Counted from the stretch's first letter, positions 44,336 through 52,704 are shown. The stretch: 64,000 bases of DNA from Deltaproteobacteria bacterium (GCA_016703535.1 JADJBV010000001.1:6438001-6502000); one strand, 5' to 3'. Made by a program: numbers and translations. The notes: generated by a model not told the origin, from the letters alone.

Positions 44336-45285
44336 ACCGCGTCCTGCAAGAGATTCGGCTGGCGCTGGGGGCCTTGTTGTTGGTCCAGCTGATCAACACC
44401 TTGGGGACCTTGGCGGTCCTGGGCCGGATGAGCCCGATGATCGAAAAGATCTTGGGAGAAAACGTGTCTTCCCTGGAGGCGAGCGAAGGCATGTTGGTGG
44501 AGTTGACCAGCACCTCTTCTACGCCCGCCGGCCGGCAACGTTTCGAGTCGGCCCTCGACGTCGCCAAAAACAACGTGACCATGAGCGAAGAGCGACCGTT
44601 GATCGAGATGATCGATCTGATGTTCGTCGACGCCCTGGAGAACCCGTCCTCGGAGTCGCGAGAACGAACCGTGGCGGCGCTGGGCGATCTGGCGGCCCTC
44701 AACCGGCAGGCGATGCACGAATCCAACGCTCAGGCCAAACAACTGGCGGCCAGCGGTGCCTGGGCTTCGGTGTTGTTGGGCCTGGTCAGCCTCTCGATCT
44801 CGGCGGTCTTCGTGCGCCGCTTGACCAACCAGATCGCGGCGCCACTGAGCCAACTCCGCAACGTGGTCGACGCGGCCGTTCGCGGCGACACCTATCGCCG
44901 TTTCCGTGGTGACGGTTCGCCCGAGGTATTGGAGATCGGTCGGGGCCTCAACCGTCTGCTCGACGGACGACTCGAGCCGATCCAAAGGCGGTCCTTGTCC
45001 GAGGTCGATCGGGCCGCGGTCCTGCGGCTCCTCGATCGATCGGGGACCGCCTCGGTGGTGATCGACCACGAAGGCAAGGTGTTGATCGCCAGCCAAGCCG
45101 CCTTGCCGATGCTGGAGGGGGACGGCGGCGATGAGACGGTCCGGGCCCTGGCCGCTTATGTCCGGGAACCCAAAACCGGCCCCCTGATCATCGGGGCCGA
45201 TGAGCTGATCCAGGGAGAAGCTTGGCTGCTCGACCTGCAGGTGCCAGGCCCGACGGCCACCACCGCCGTGGTTCCGACCGCCTAG
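44332..45285 (+). CDS. HAMP-domain sensor-like membrane protein in the Ktr operon
   Basis: A 317-residue protein, its ATG overlapping the ktrA stop. Residues 8-32 form a membrane span, 33-135 a helical extracytoplasmic sensor, and 141-162 a second span (ASVLLGLVSLSISAVFVRR). This leads into a HAMP linker (LTNQIAAPLSQLRNVVDAAV). A PAS-like C-terminal part (GTASVVIDHEGKVLIASQAAL) follows. There is no kinase, cyclase or methyl-accepting domain, so an output must come from a partner. Placement suggests it senses osmotic or ionic status for the potassium channel; this is inference. Confidence 0.75.
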   Translation: MNRVLQEIRLALGALLLVQLINTLGTLAVLGRMSPMIEKILGENVSSLEASEGMLVELTSTSSTPAGRQRFESALDVAKNNVTMSEERPLIEMIDLMFVDALENPSSESRERTVAALGDLAALNRQAMHESNAQAKQLAASGAWASVLLGLVSLSISAVFVRRLTNQIAAPLSQLRNVVDAAVRGDTYRRFRGDGSPEVLEIGRGLNRLLDGRLEPIQRRSLSEVDRAAVLRLLDRSGTASVVIDHEGKVLIASQAALPMLEGDGGDETVRALAAYVREPKTGPLIIGADELIQGEAWLLDLQVPGPTATTAVVPTA

Positions 45286-45308
45286 GTCATTGTTTTAACT
45301 TGGTTTAT

Positions 45309-45332
45309 TCGCCCACTCTTTCAAGAGGGCGA
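45309..45332 (+). terminator. Stem-loop after the Ktr operon
   Basis: TCGCC pairs with GGCGA and, after a CA bulge, CTCTT pairs with AAGAG across a two-base loop. Only a short T-rich tail (TTCTTGG) follows, so this is a weak intrinsic terminator at best. Confidence 0.4.
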
Positions 45333-45389
45333 TTCTTGGCCCTGCCCCTTGGCCGATGGGCGAACTGTGGTTCAAGGTAGGCAAGCCCT

Positions 45390-47117
45390 TTGAAGCCGGT
45401 TGGGGACAACGGGGGCGTCTCGCCTCTCCTTCTACCAGCGCCCGAGCGGGTGTTGGCTTTGCCTGCGCCGGCCGCGGCGTTGGAGGTGCCGCTTGGACCC
45501 ACGGGCCCGGTGGTCTCGCCCGATCCCGCCCAACCGGAGCGCGCCGCCCATCGCCTCCCCAACATCCTCAGCCCAGCCCAACGCCAACTCCTCGCTGGGC
45601 TCCAGGCCGGTGACCCCTTCGACGCCAAGGTGAAGGCCGCGTTCCTTGAGATCTTGGGCACCGAGGTCAACCGGGGTGGCCTCTTGGCCTTCTACGGCGC
45701 GGCGGTGCCGGACAAAAGAGCGAGGATCTACACCTCCGCCGAAAAGGATCACGTCGCCTTCACCATCACCTGGGTCGACAACCTGGGCGGGACCTTGGCC
45801 ACCCTACGCCGTAAGTTGCGGCGCCACGACGACGGCGCCCTGGAGCTCTACGGCCACGCTCAGTGGGTCGCGCCGGAGCTGCGAGGCTTGGGCGTCGCGG
45901 CCCAGATCTTTCAAAGTGAGGTCGAGCTGCTCAAGGCCTGCTCCAGCCACCCCAAGTCGCGGCTGACCCTTTGGGCCGGGAGCATGGCCGATCCGCGGCA
46001 ACGGGCCGAGACCGAATCGGTGGGCAAATACGTGTGGGCCAACTTCGGTTACGACTTCCACGAGCTCGCGGGGCCACGCTCGAGTCTGGCGACCACGGCC
46101 GACAAGCCGCGCATCGAAGATGACGAACCCGGCACCAGCGATCGAGCCCTGATGCGTCGACAGCTGAAGCGTTGGTTGGCCGGCGAGGTCGAGGCAGGCC
46201 GCCTCCCGGACGCGATCGTCTCGGCCCTCGGTAAAAAGATCGAACGTCTCCAGCACCCGTGGGAGGTGGCCACCCTCGCGGTCTCCCTCGGCGGGGAGCG
46301 CCAAACGTTGGGCAAGGCGTTTTTGTTGTCCAAGCTGGCGCCCCGCTGGGAAGGCGCGTTTTGGGTCCAAGGTAAGGGCAAGGCTCAGGGCCTGGCCAAA
46401 GACTACGTGGCTCAACAACGCCGCGGCGTCGAAGATCGAAGGTTGGCCCGGTCCGACGCACTTTTGGCCAAGTTGAACACGCCCGATCCCGAAGCGCTGA
46501 AGAAGGTGCTGCTGGAGGTCGGACGTTACGGCGGTGAACGTTGTTTGTCGCCCCTCCGCTCCTTGGCCCACGACCGCCCCGAGTTGGCCGCCGAGATCGA
46601 GACCGCCATCCTGCAGATCGAAGGCAAGTGGGTGCCGCCTCGGCCGGCGCCGGTTTACTACTCCGGTGGGGGATTGCGCGATCCCGGGCGCTTCGAGATC
46701 CCGGCCGAGTTCAAGGCGCTGGAGAACGCGACGATCGAAGAGTTGGCCGACAAGGTCGTGGAAGGTGAACGCCGCCTGGCGACCGCGGCCTTGGACATCA
46801 TGGTCGGCCTCCACCTCAAAGACGAGGCCCCTACCTGCTTGGCCGCCGCGACCTTCCTCTACGACCGCTTCCCCGGCGACGATCACTGGTGGGCCCGGCG
46901 AAGTGCGGTGGCGGCTTTGGGCAAACTCCCGGATGAGGCGGGGCTGCCAGCGTTGATCGAACGTTCGACCGCCGAAGACGACATCAACGTGATGATCGCG
47001 CTCCACCAGCAGCTGGATCGCGCCGAAAACCCGGCCGCCGAAGCTCCGGCTGCCGCCCTCCTCGTGCGCATCGACGTGATGAAGGCGGAGATCGAACGCG
47101 CCCTGGCCGAGCTGTAG
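45390..47117 (+). CDS. Fusion of GNAT-like and HEAT-repeat domains
   Basis: A 575-residue protein from a TTG start. Residues 60-235 resemble a GNAT acetyltransferase: VAFTITWVDNLGGTLATLRR, then ALELYGHAQWVAPELRGLGVAAQIFQSE, where R-G-x-G-x-A is the acetyl-CoA pyrophosphate loop, and SVGKYVWANFGYDFHE. From about 260 to the end it becomes a helical HEAT-like array (ALKKVLLEVGRYGGERCLSP, RRSAVAALGKLPDEAGLPAL). The long Pro-rich leader (residues 1-55) is disordered. The HEAT array could present a protein substrate to the acetyltransferase. I am fairly sure of the domains and unsure of the activity. TAGGCA seven bases before the TTG fits a leaderless start. Confidence 0.65.
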   Translation: MKPVGDNGGVSPLLLPAPERVLALPAPAAALEVPLGPTGPVVSPDPAQPERAAHRLPNILSPAQRQLLAGLQAGDPFDAKVKAAFLEILGTEVNRGGLLAFYGAAVPDKRARIYTSAEKDHVAFTITWVDNLGGTLATLRRKLRRHDDGALELYGHAQWVAPELRGLGVAAQIFQSEVELLKACSSHPKSRLTLWAGSMADPRQRAETESVGKYVWANFGYDFHELAGPRSSLATTADKPRIEDDEPGTSDRALMRRQLKRWLAGEVEAGRLPDAIVSALGKKIERLQHPWEVATLAVSLGGERQTLGKAFLLSKLAPRWEGAFWVQGKGKAQGLAKDYVAQQRRGVEDRRLARSDALLAKLNTPDPEALKKVLLEVGRYGGERCLSPLRSLAHDRPELAAEIETAILQIEGKWVPPRPAPVYYSGGGLRDPGRFEIPAEFKALENATIEELADKVVEGERRLATAALDIMVGLHLKDEAPTCLAAATFLYDRFPGDDHWWARRSAVAALGKLPDEAGLPALIERSTAEDDINVMIALHQQLDRAENPAAEAPAAALLVRIDVMKAEIERALAEL

Positions 47118-47130
47118 TCGAGGGCTGAGA

Positions 47131-48252
47131 TCAGGCGCGCGGCGAGCGGCGCCGCAGCCGCCAATAACCGGCAAAAAACAGGAGGTAAGCCAAGGAGCTC
47201 GCCTGTCCCCGGGCGGCGCGACAACCGCTTTCGGCGGGCTCTCCTACGGTGCGGCTGCTGGGCGCTTCGGCGGGGGCGCCAGCGACCGCCACCGTCAGGT
47301 CCGCAGTGAACGCGGCGGGCTCGGCGACGGTGCTCATCCGGGTCAAGGTCGCGCCGGGAGACGCGAAGGACGCCAGGCGGTCGGGGAGGATGCTGGAGGC
47401 GCCGTTCGGGTAGATGCCCTCGACCACGAAGGCCAGGCCGTTGCGTGAGGCCACCGCCGCCTGCACCGCACCTCGGTAGTCGGAGGCGAGCAGCGTTTCA
47501 TCGAGATCGTTCAGGGTCAGCGGGGTGTAGGGCGTCATCGAACCCACGCCGCCGTCGGTGGCCACGAACAAGCTAACGCCAAGGGCACCGCCGCTGCCGA
47601 GCTGAGTCGCGGGGAGCGGGATCGTCAGCTGGGTGCCAGGGAGCGTAAAATGAACCCCGATGCGGGAGGCCGATCCAGCGGCCGAGTGATCGTTGCGGCG
47701 CGCGGCGATGAAATAGTTGCCGACGCCAGTGTAACGGGTCAGCACCTGCTCCTTGCCGGTCGGGATCCGGAAGCCGTTGCTCGACAACCACAGGGTGAGG
47801 TCGGAGGCCGCGGACGCGGTGAGCACCACCACCTCGAGCGGGCCGATGTTCACCTTTTCGATGACGTCGACGCCGAGTCCGTTGAGGCCGCCCCGATCGG
47901 ACGCGGAGCCACAGCCGATGCCGCCGCCACCGCTGGCCCTGTCGTCGAAGATCTGCGGGCGAGTCGCCTGGTCCACCTGATCGATCTCACTGCTATCGAC
48001 CGGGCGGGGATCGAGGGTGGGCCGCGCCGGCACCGGGATCAGGACGCCATAGTCGGCGGTGGTCCGTGGCACGGTCATCTCGACCACTACCTCGGTCACC
48101 TCATCCCGAGTGGCGATCAGGATGCGTTGGGCACCCGCGCCGATCTCGCCGCTGGTCGACACGGGCGCAGCCGCACAAGCGAAGACGTCTCGGGAAGGGA
48201 GGAGGAGGGGGAGGGACGCCGCCAGCGCGGCGGTGAGGATCGAAGCTCGCAT
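47131..48252 (-). CDS. DUF2330 exported protein with MYXO-CTERM-like anchor
   Basis: A 373-residue protein. It has a signal peptide ending near LPSRDVFACAAAP, then the DUF2330 domain with the usual ACAAAPVSTSGE opening, YGVLIPVPARPTLDP, and Ala/Thr-rich beta segments. The C-terminus shows a tripartite sorting signal: SGCRAARGQ, a hydrophobic stretch (SSLAYLLFFAGYW), then RLRRRSPRA. This matches the MYXO-CTERM anchor, which a dedicated rhomboid-like myxosortase trims so that the protein reaches the surface. It is a strong taxon marker. The function of DUF2330 is not known. Confidence 0.82.
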   Translation of the reverse strand: MRASILTAALAASLPLLLPSRDVFACAAAPVSTSGEIGAGAQRILIATRDEVTEVVVEMTVPRTTADYGVLIPVPARPTLDPRPVDSSEIDQVDQATRPQIFDDRASGGGGIGCGSASDRGGLNGLGVDVIEKVNIGPLEVVVLTASAASDLTLWLSSNGFRIPTGKEQVLTRYTGVGNYFIAARRNDHSAAGSASRIGVHFTLPGTQLTIPLPATQLGSGGALGVSLFVATDGGVGSMTPYTPLTLNDLDETLLASDYRGAVQAAVASRNGLAFVVEGIYPNGASSILPDRLASFASPGATLTRMSTVAEPAAFTADLTVAVAGAPAEAPSSRTVGEPAESGCRAARGQASSLAYLLFFAGYWRLRRRSPRA

Positions 48253-48402
48253 GGTGGAAGGGCCTTTCGCGGACTCTCCTTTGCAATGGCTGGTGCCACC
48301 GCTAGGTCCTTGTCATCCCTCGATTGCCGACGGGGCGCCAGGGTCGGCCTGTCGGGGTCCTCGAAAAGGAACGGACCCTCCGCGCGCCCGGCGGCGCTCC
48401 TG

Positions 48403-48430
48403 TTGCGCTCCGACGCGGGCTGCCTATGAT
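48403..48430 (+). promoter_or_regulatory. Sigma-70 promoter of the Cys-linker envelope gene
   Basis: TTGCGC, 16 bases, TATGAT (one mismatch from the consensus -10). Starts TTG 48439 and GTG 48442 lie 8 and 11 bases after it, so the transcript would be leaderless. Confidence 0.45.
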
Positions 48431-48441
48431 GCGCCGGCTTG

Positions 48442-49449
48442 GTGTCGCCGTGGTTGTGGTCCTTGGTGCTGGTGGGTGCCGCCGACGCCCCTCCCACCTT
48501 GTGCCTCCAGAGTTCCGGCGAGGCCGCGATCGATCAACGTGAACTCCTGGCGGCGATCCGGGCGCGGATCGACCGCCGCGACGTGCGAGTCGAAACCTGC
48601 AGCGACGTTGAGGTGGCCTTCCGGGTGCGGGCCCAGTGGCTAGGTAGAGAGTGGGTCGAACTCCAGCTCGAGGGCCCCGACGTGAAGGCCGAACGACGGC
48701 TCTTTGTGGAGGGCCTGGGGCGCCAAGAGATCTCCCAGACCATCGCCTTGACCATCGGCGACGCCGTACGCCGTCCGCTGGACGCCTTGTTGGTCCGGTT
48801 GGGCCTGCCCGTGCCAAAGCCCGCCGAGGCCACTTGCCCCGACGTACCCGCGCCGCCACCTTGTCCCCGCTGCGCCGAGGTGCCGCCGCCCGGCCCTCCC
48901 CCACCCCCTTGCCCCACCTGCGAGGCCTGTGAGGCCTGCGCCGAGTGCCCGCCGCCGATCGAAGTGCAACCCAGCTTGCACTTGGATCTGGCGCTTTGGC
49001 CGGGGCTGACCGCCGGTGACGCGGGCCTCGCCTTCTTCGGTGGGCTCGAGGCCAACCTCCAGTTCGGTCCCTTGACCTTGGCGCCGCACCTCGGCGTGTC
49101 ACGGCGCCTCAGCGAACAGGTGATCGACCTCTCGAGCTTCGAGCTCGGCTTGAGTGGGCGGGTTGAGGTCGGTCCCTTGGCCTTTGGCCTGGGCCTGGCC
49201 GAACGAGCCCAACGGGTCTCAGTCAGCGGTACGGCCAACGCCGACGGGGTCACCACCACCTGGTCGGCGGGCCTTTTCGCCACCACCGACCTCACGCTCC
49301 TGGCGTGGGGCCCGGCCGAACTGGGGCTGGGGATTCGGGCCTGGTTTTGGCCGAATCCTGCGCGATTTCGGATAGATGGAGTGATTCAGCGGGAGGAGCC
49401 GTTCTTCGAGGTGGGCGTGTTCCCTAGGCTCTCGTTTCGCCCCTTCTGA
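48442..49449 (+). CDS. Envelope protein with Cys/Pro-rich linker and beta-barrel-like C-terminus
   Basis: A 335-residue protein; I use GTG 48442, with TTG 48439 equally possible. It has a signal peptide (SPWLWSLVLVGAADA), an alpha/beta periplasmic domain (residues 18-125, LLAAIRARIDRRDVRVETC, ISQTIALTIGDAVRRPLDAL), then a low-complexity Cys-Pro linker with 8 Cys in about 40 residues (CPDVPAPPPCPRC, CPTCEACEACAECPP). The last ~175 residues alternate polar and hydrophobic residues and end in SFRPF, an outer-membrane-type terminal Phe. It may span the outer membrane with a disulfide-rich stalk. No family is recognised. It lies before the ECF sigma gene and may be its first regulated partner. Confidence 0.65.
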   Translation: MSPWLWSLVLVGAADAPPTLCLQSSGEAAIDQRELLAAIRARIDRRDVRVETCSDVEVAFRVRAQWLGREWVELQLEGPDVKAERRLFVEGLGRQEISQTIALTIGDAVRRPLDALLVRLGLPVPKPAEATCPDVPAPPPCPRCAEVPPPGPPPPPCPTCEACEACAECPPPIEVQPSLHLDLALWPGLTAGDAGLAFFGGLEANLQFGPLTLAPHLGVSRRLSEQVIDLSSFELGLSGRVEVGPLAFGLGLAERAQRVSVSGTANADGVTTTWSAGLFATTDLTLLAWGPAELGLGIRAWFWPNPARFRIDGVIQREEPFFEVGVFPRLSFRPF

Positions 49450-49471
49450 GATTCTTTTTTAAGATCGAGGG

Positions 49472-49504
49472 CTCGGCGCCCAATCAACCTTCGACGGCGC
49501 CGAG
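49472..49504 (+). promoter_or_regulatory. Hairpin over the ECF sigma Shine-Dalgarno
   Basis: CTCGGCGCC (49472-49480) pairs perfectly with GGCGCCGAG (49496-49504) across a 15-base loop. The last bases of the stem are the first of the GAGGAGGG ribosome site. Folding would hide the site, so it could repress translation. It could alternatively be a terminator for the preceding gene, but no T-run follows. Confidence 0.45.
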
Positions 49505-49520
49505 GAGGGACGACAACGGG

Positions 49521-50129
49521 GTGGGTGAACCTGGGCCGACCATGGTCTCGGACGAGGAGCTGGTGACGCGGACCCTCGCTGGGGAGGAGCGCGCCTTTCG
49601 CGAGCTCTACGGCCGGCACCACGCGGTCATCACCCGTCGCCTGCGGCGTTTGCTCGGTCCAGCCCATGACTACGAGGACGTGTTGCAGGTGACCTTCGTC
49701 GAAGCCCATCGAAGTTTGGCTCGCTTCGACAAAGGTCGGCCGTTCATCGCCTGGCTGCACGGCATCGCCTTTCGCCAGGCGGCCAATCACCTGCGCAGCG
49801 CCCGTCGGACCCGGTGGTTGCGATTCTGGGGCCCGAACGAACCCGAGGCCCAGGCCGACGGCGTAGGTTTGGAGGACCAGACGATCCGGCGCCAGCTGTT
49901 GGTGCGCCTCTACCAGGCCATGGACGAGTTGCCGGCCAAGAAGCGGATCGCCTTTTCGTTGCACGCCCTGGACGGCTTGGGCTTCAGCGAGATCGGTGAG
50001 CTCCTGGGTGAGTCACCCCAAACCATTCGGGCTCGGGTGCTGAGCGCCCGGGAGCAGGTGCTCAAGCACTTGCGCCGCGCCTCCCAGAAGGTCCCCTTGG
50101 ATCTCGAGGGACTGGAGCAGCTGGTATGA
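49521..50129 (+). CDS. ECF (sigma-70 family) RNA polymerase sigma factor
   Basis: A 202-residue sigma factor from GTG 49521, after GAGGAGGG; an ATG at 49542 is an alternative. Region 2 is TRTLAGEERAFRELYGRH, then HDYEDVLQVTFVEAHRSLARF, FIAWLHGIAFRQAANHLRSARR. Region 4 is LYQAMDELPAKKRIAFSLHAL, then GLGFSEIGELLGESPQTIRARV. It ends with an ATGA overlap to a FecR-domain protein, the normal regulatory partner. The pair probably responds to an envelope cue, with the downstream lipoprotein in the regulon. Confidence 0.93.
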   Translation: MGEPGPTMVSDEELVTRTLAGEERAFRELYGRHHAVITRRLRRLLGPAHDYEDVLQVTFVEAHRSLARFDKGRPFIAWLHGIAFRQAANHLRSARRTRWLRFWGPNEPEAQADGVGLEDQTIRRQLLVRLYQAMDELPAKKRIAFSLHALDGLGFSEIGELLGESPQTIRARVLSAREQVLKHLRRASQKVPLDLEGLEQLV

Positions 50130-51793
50130 GCCGCGAGTTGCCCCCCGAAGAGCTCGCCCTGGAGGCCGCCACCCGGGTGGCCCGGGCCGACACCGAAGCC
50201 GAGCCGTCGGCGGCCAAGGCGGCGGCGGTCTACGCCCGAGTGCAAGCCAGCTTGCAAAAGCCTCCGCCCCGAGTCCACCCCTGGGTTTGGGTGTCGTTGC
50301 CGGTTGCGGCCTTGTTGGCGTGGTTCGCGTTGCGGCCGCCCCCGTCGTTTCTGCTCGAACCCTCCGCGGCGGTGGCCCAGGTCCAATACCTGGCGGGACA
50401 AGCCAACTTCGATCCATCGGCCAAGCTCCAGGAGGTCGAGGTCGGGGCCGGCGAACACCTGGAGCTGAGTGTGCCGGCCGGGCGGGTCCACCTCCGGGGC
50501 CCGGCCCGGGCCCAGTTCAGCCCCTCGCAAGTTGTCTTGCACAGCGGCCGGGGCGTGTTTTCGGTGGCGCCCCGGGCGGAGGGCCTACCGCCCTTCGTGG
50601 TGCGGGCCCCCGACGGGGCGGTGATCGTCCACGGCACGGTCTTCGAGGTGCAGGTCGAAGAGGGCCACCTGGGCCCGGTTTTGGTGGAGCGCGGGCGGGT
50701 CGAGGTGCGGCGCGGCACCTCGCGAACGTTCCTGGGCCGGCAGCAGCGGAGTGACCGCGGCGCCGAGGTCGCAGATCAGCCGGTGACCTTGAGCGGCGAG
50801 CTGGAGGGCCCGTGGTGGCGGGCCGACGCCGACCTGGGCTTTCTTCAACTCGAGAGCACCCCCAGCGGTGCCGCGGTGGAGCTGGATGGTCAGGCCTTGG
50901 GCGCCACGCCGTTGGTGGTGGCTTGGCCCGCGGGCCCCCACCGCCTGCGCCTGCGGTCGCCGGGCCACCAAGACCTTGAGTCGTCGATCACCCTGCAGGC
51001 CGGGGTTCATCTGCGGCAAGCCCCCGAGCTGGTCCCGGTGCCGGTCGCCCCAAAGGCGGAGGTCGAGGTGGAGGTGGAGGAGCCCACCCCCGCGGCCCGG
51101 GCCAGCTGGAGCAAGGCACGACGGCTCTTGGAGGTGGGGCGTTGCAGCGCCCTGGAGAAAGAGCTCGCGCGCTTGAAGCTGGACACCTCCACCCCTCGAA
51201 CCGTGGCGCGCCTGGAGTTGATGGGCGCCGAGTGCCTCCTGCGCCAGGGCCACAAGGCTCGGGCCTACGAGCGCTTCGCGGGGCTGGCGGCCCGCCACCC
51301 CGGGACCACCAGTGGCGAATCGGCGCTGTTCGAGTCGGCGAAGTTGGCCGAGGAGCTGGGCCGCCGCGAGGGCGCCCTCGAGTCGCTCGAGCTCTACCTG
51401 GCGCGTTACCCGAGCGGGCGTTTTGTGGAGCCGGCTCGGCTGCGGCGTTGTGAATTGCAAGTCAACTTGCGCCGATTCGTGGAGGCCGAGCGGTGCTTGA
51501 GCGAGTTTTTGGCTCAACACCCGGCGGCGATCCGTGGCAACGCGGCGGTGTTGTTGGCTGGAGACCTGGCCCGGGCCCAAGGCCACACCAGGGCGGCGGT
51601 CGGCCACTATCGTCGTTACCTGGAGCAAGCGCCCGACGGCGAAGGCGCGGAGTTGGCCCACTTCCGCTTGGCCGAAGGTCTCCACCTGCTGAAGTCCCCA
51701 GAGGCCCGGCAGGTCATGGCCAAGTTCCTGGAGCGTTATCCGAACAGCGCGCGAGCGGACGATCTCCGGCGCTGGTATACGGGCGCACCGTGA
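50126..51793 (+). CDS. FecR-PEGA-TPR membrane protein, probable anti-sigma partner
   Basis: A 555-residue protein. Residues 1-49 form a cytosolic helical segment, likely to contact the sigma factor. Residues 51-70 span the membrane (WVWVSLPVAALLAWFALR). Residues 80-210 are a FecR domain (VSVAPRAEGLPPFVVRAPDG-like, AVIVHGTVFEVQVEEGHLGP, LVERGRVEVRRG). Residues 240-300 are PEGA-like (LQLESTPSGAAVELDGQALG, PHRLRLRSPGHQDLE). From 320 to the end lie about six tetratricopeptide units (AYERFAGLAARHPGTTSGES, AVGHYRRYLEQAPDGEGAEL). Translation is coupled to both neighbours by ATGA and GTGA overlaps. It contains three copies of the iterated palindrome (50242, 50527, 51457). Confidence 0.85.
   Translation: MSRELPPEELALEAATRVARADTEAEPSAAKAAAVYARVQASLQKPPPRVHPWVWVSLPVAALLAWFALRPPPSFLLEPSAAVAQVQYLAGQANFDPSAKLQEVEVGAGEHLELSVPAGRVHLRGPARAQFSPSQVVLHSGRGVFSVAPRAEGLPPFVVRAPDGAVIVHGTVFEVQVEEGHLGPVLVERGRVEVRRGTSRTFLGRQQRSDRGAEVADQPVTLSGELEGPWWRADADLGFLQLESTPSGAAVELDGQALGATPLVVAWPAGPHRLRLRSPGHQDLESSITLQAGVHLRQAPELVPVPVAPKAEVEVEVEEPTPAARASWSKARRLLEVGRCSALEKELARLKLDTSTPRTVARLELMGAECLLRQGHKARAYERFAGLAARHPGTTSGESALFESAKLAEELGRREGALESLELYLARYPSGRFVEPARLRRCELQVNLRRFVEAERCLSEFLAQHPAAIRGNAAVLLAGDLARAQGHTRAAVGHYRRYLEQAPDGEGAELAHFRLAEGLHLLKSPEARQVMAKFLERYPNSARADDLRRWYTGAP
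50242..50255. repeat. Iterated palindrome, copy 7 (spacer CCAG)
   Basis: First of three copies in the FecR-PEGA-TPR gene, read as V-Q-A-S-L-Q. It opens a dense cluster of seven copies in about 5 kb. Confidence 0.75.
50527..50540. repeat. Iterated palindrome, copy 8 (spacer TTGT)
   Basis: Second copy in the FecR-PEGA-TPR gene, read as S-Q-V-V-L-H. Confidence 0.75.
51457..51470. repeat. Iterated palindrome, copy 9 (spacer TCAA)
   Basis: Third copy in the FecR-PEGA-TPR gene, read as L-Q-V-N-L-R. Confidence 0.75.
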
Positions 51794-52665
51794 GGCACGC
51801 CTGGCCGCTGCTCGCGCTCCTGTTCGCCTGCGACTATCAAGAGCTGGAGTTGTCCCGTTGTTGGCCGGATTGCGGCAGCTCCAGCTCAATGGACGGGGGC
51901 GACGGTGAAGAAGATCTGGGCCTGAGCCTGTCCATCGTGTGGGTGACGCCGCACAACGTGGCGCTGGAGTGGCCGAACGCGGTGCCCGCGGACCTGGAGC
52001 GCTACGCGCTGAGCGTCGGCGGCCGGCGCTGGGATCAAACCTGGGATCCGCGGCTCGCCGACCGGAGCACCACCCAGACGACCGTCTCGGGGCTGAACCC
52101 CGGGGAGAGCCATTTGGTGGTGCTCCGAGGGATTCGAAGCGGCGGCGCGTCGGTCGTCGTCGCCCGGGGCAACTTCGACACGCCGGTCGAGCCGGCGGGG
52201 GCGGTCGTGTTGTACGCCGAAGGCGAGGCGCCGCCCCGCACCGGCTTCGTGCTCAACAACCCCCCGAGCACCCACGCTGGGACCGGCGCTTTGTGGTTCG
52301 ACGCCGACACCTTGGGCCAAGGTGACGCCCCGGCCTTGACCGGCCTGAACACCAACGTCGCCGGGCTGATCGCGGCCCGAGACAGCGCCTACTTGGAGTT
52401 GTGGATCCGGGTGCTCCCCGACGGGGGCGGCGTGGTCCCCCTGACCACTCGGCTGGTCGCGGGCGGCTTGGGGCACGACTGCGATCAGGCGTTGGCCCCC
52501 ACTCAAGCCGGCTGGCACCGCTTGCAAGTTCCCTTGCGGATGCATCGACGCGAGGGAGGCAACACCCTGGACCTTTCGGCCGGCACCATCACTGGCTTGG
52601 CCTTGGAGGCCACCTGGCCCGCGGGAACCACGATCATCGTCGACGACTTGCGGCTCCGCTACTGA
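51790..52665 (+). CDS. Lipoprotein with Fn3-like and galactose-binding-like domains
   Basis: A 291-residue protein, GTG 51790 overlapping the FecR stop. It has a lipoprotein signal (RHAWPLLALLFAC) then an acidic linker (SSSSMDGGDGEEDLG). Residues 45-135 resemble a fibronectin III domain (SIVWVTPHNVALEWPNAVPA, GLNPGESHLVVLRGIRSG). Residues 150-291 resemble a carbohydrate-binding jelly roll (AYLELWIRVLPDGGGVVPLT, GWHRLQVPLRMHRREGGNTL), closing with TIIVDDLRLRY, a typical end of such folds. It is third in the ECF operon and probably a surface glycan-binding protein under that sigma factor. Confidence 0.72.
   Translation: MRHAWPLLALLFACDYQELELSRCWPDCGSSSSMDGGDGEEDLGLSLSIVWVTPHNVALEWPNAVPADLERYALSVGGRRWDQTWDPRLADRSTTQTTVSGLNPGESHLVVLRGIRSGGASVVVARGNFDTPVEPAGAVVLYAEGEAPPRTGFVLNNPPSTHAGTGALWFDADTLGQGDAPALTGLNTNVAGLIAARDSAYLELWIRVLPDGGGVVPLTTRLVAGGLGHDCDQALAPTQAGWHRLQVPLRMHRREGGNTLDLSAGTITGLALEATWPAGTTIIVDDLRLRY
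52524..52537. repeat. Iterated palindrome, copy 10 (spacer TTCC)
   Basis: Inside the Fn3/jelly-roll lipoprotein gene, read as L-Q-V-P-L-R. Confidence 0.75.
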
Positions 52666-52672
52666 CCACGGG

Positions 52673-52704
52673 CTTCCGTCGGGTCCGAGGGACGGACCCG
52701 GAAG
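52673..52704 (+). terminator. Strong hairpin ending the ECF operon
   Basis: CTTCC and GGGTCCG (with a GTC bulge between) pair with CGGACCC and GGAAG around an AGGGA loop, 12 base pairs in all, starting seven bases after the stop. No T-run follows, so termination may be factor-assisted. Confidence 0.45.

Noticed and set aside
48426..48542. Short lipoprotein-like frame beginning at ATG 48426
   Set aside because: It looks like a signal and lipobox but ends after about 38 codons and overlaps the signal peptide of the real gene in another frame. The TATGAT that contains its ATG is better read as a -10 element.
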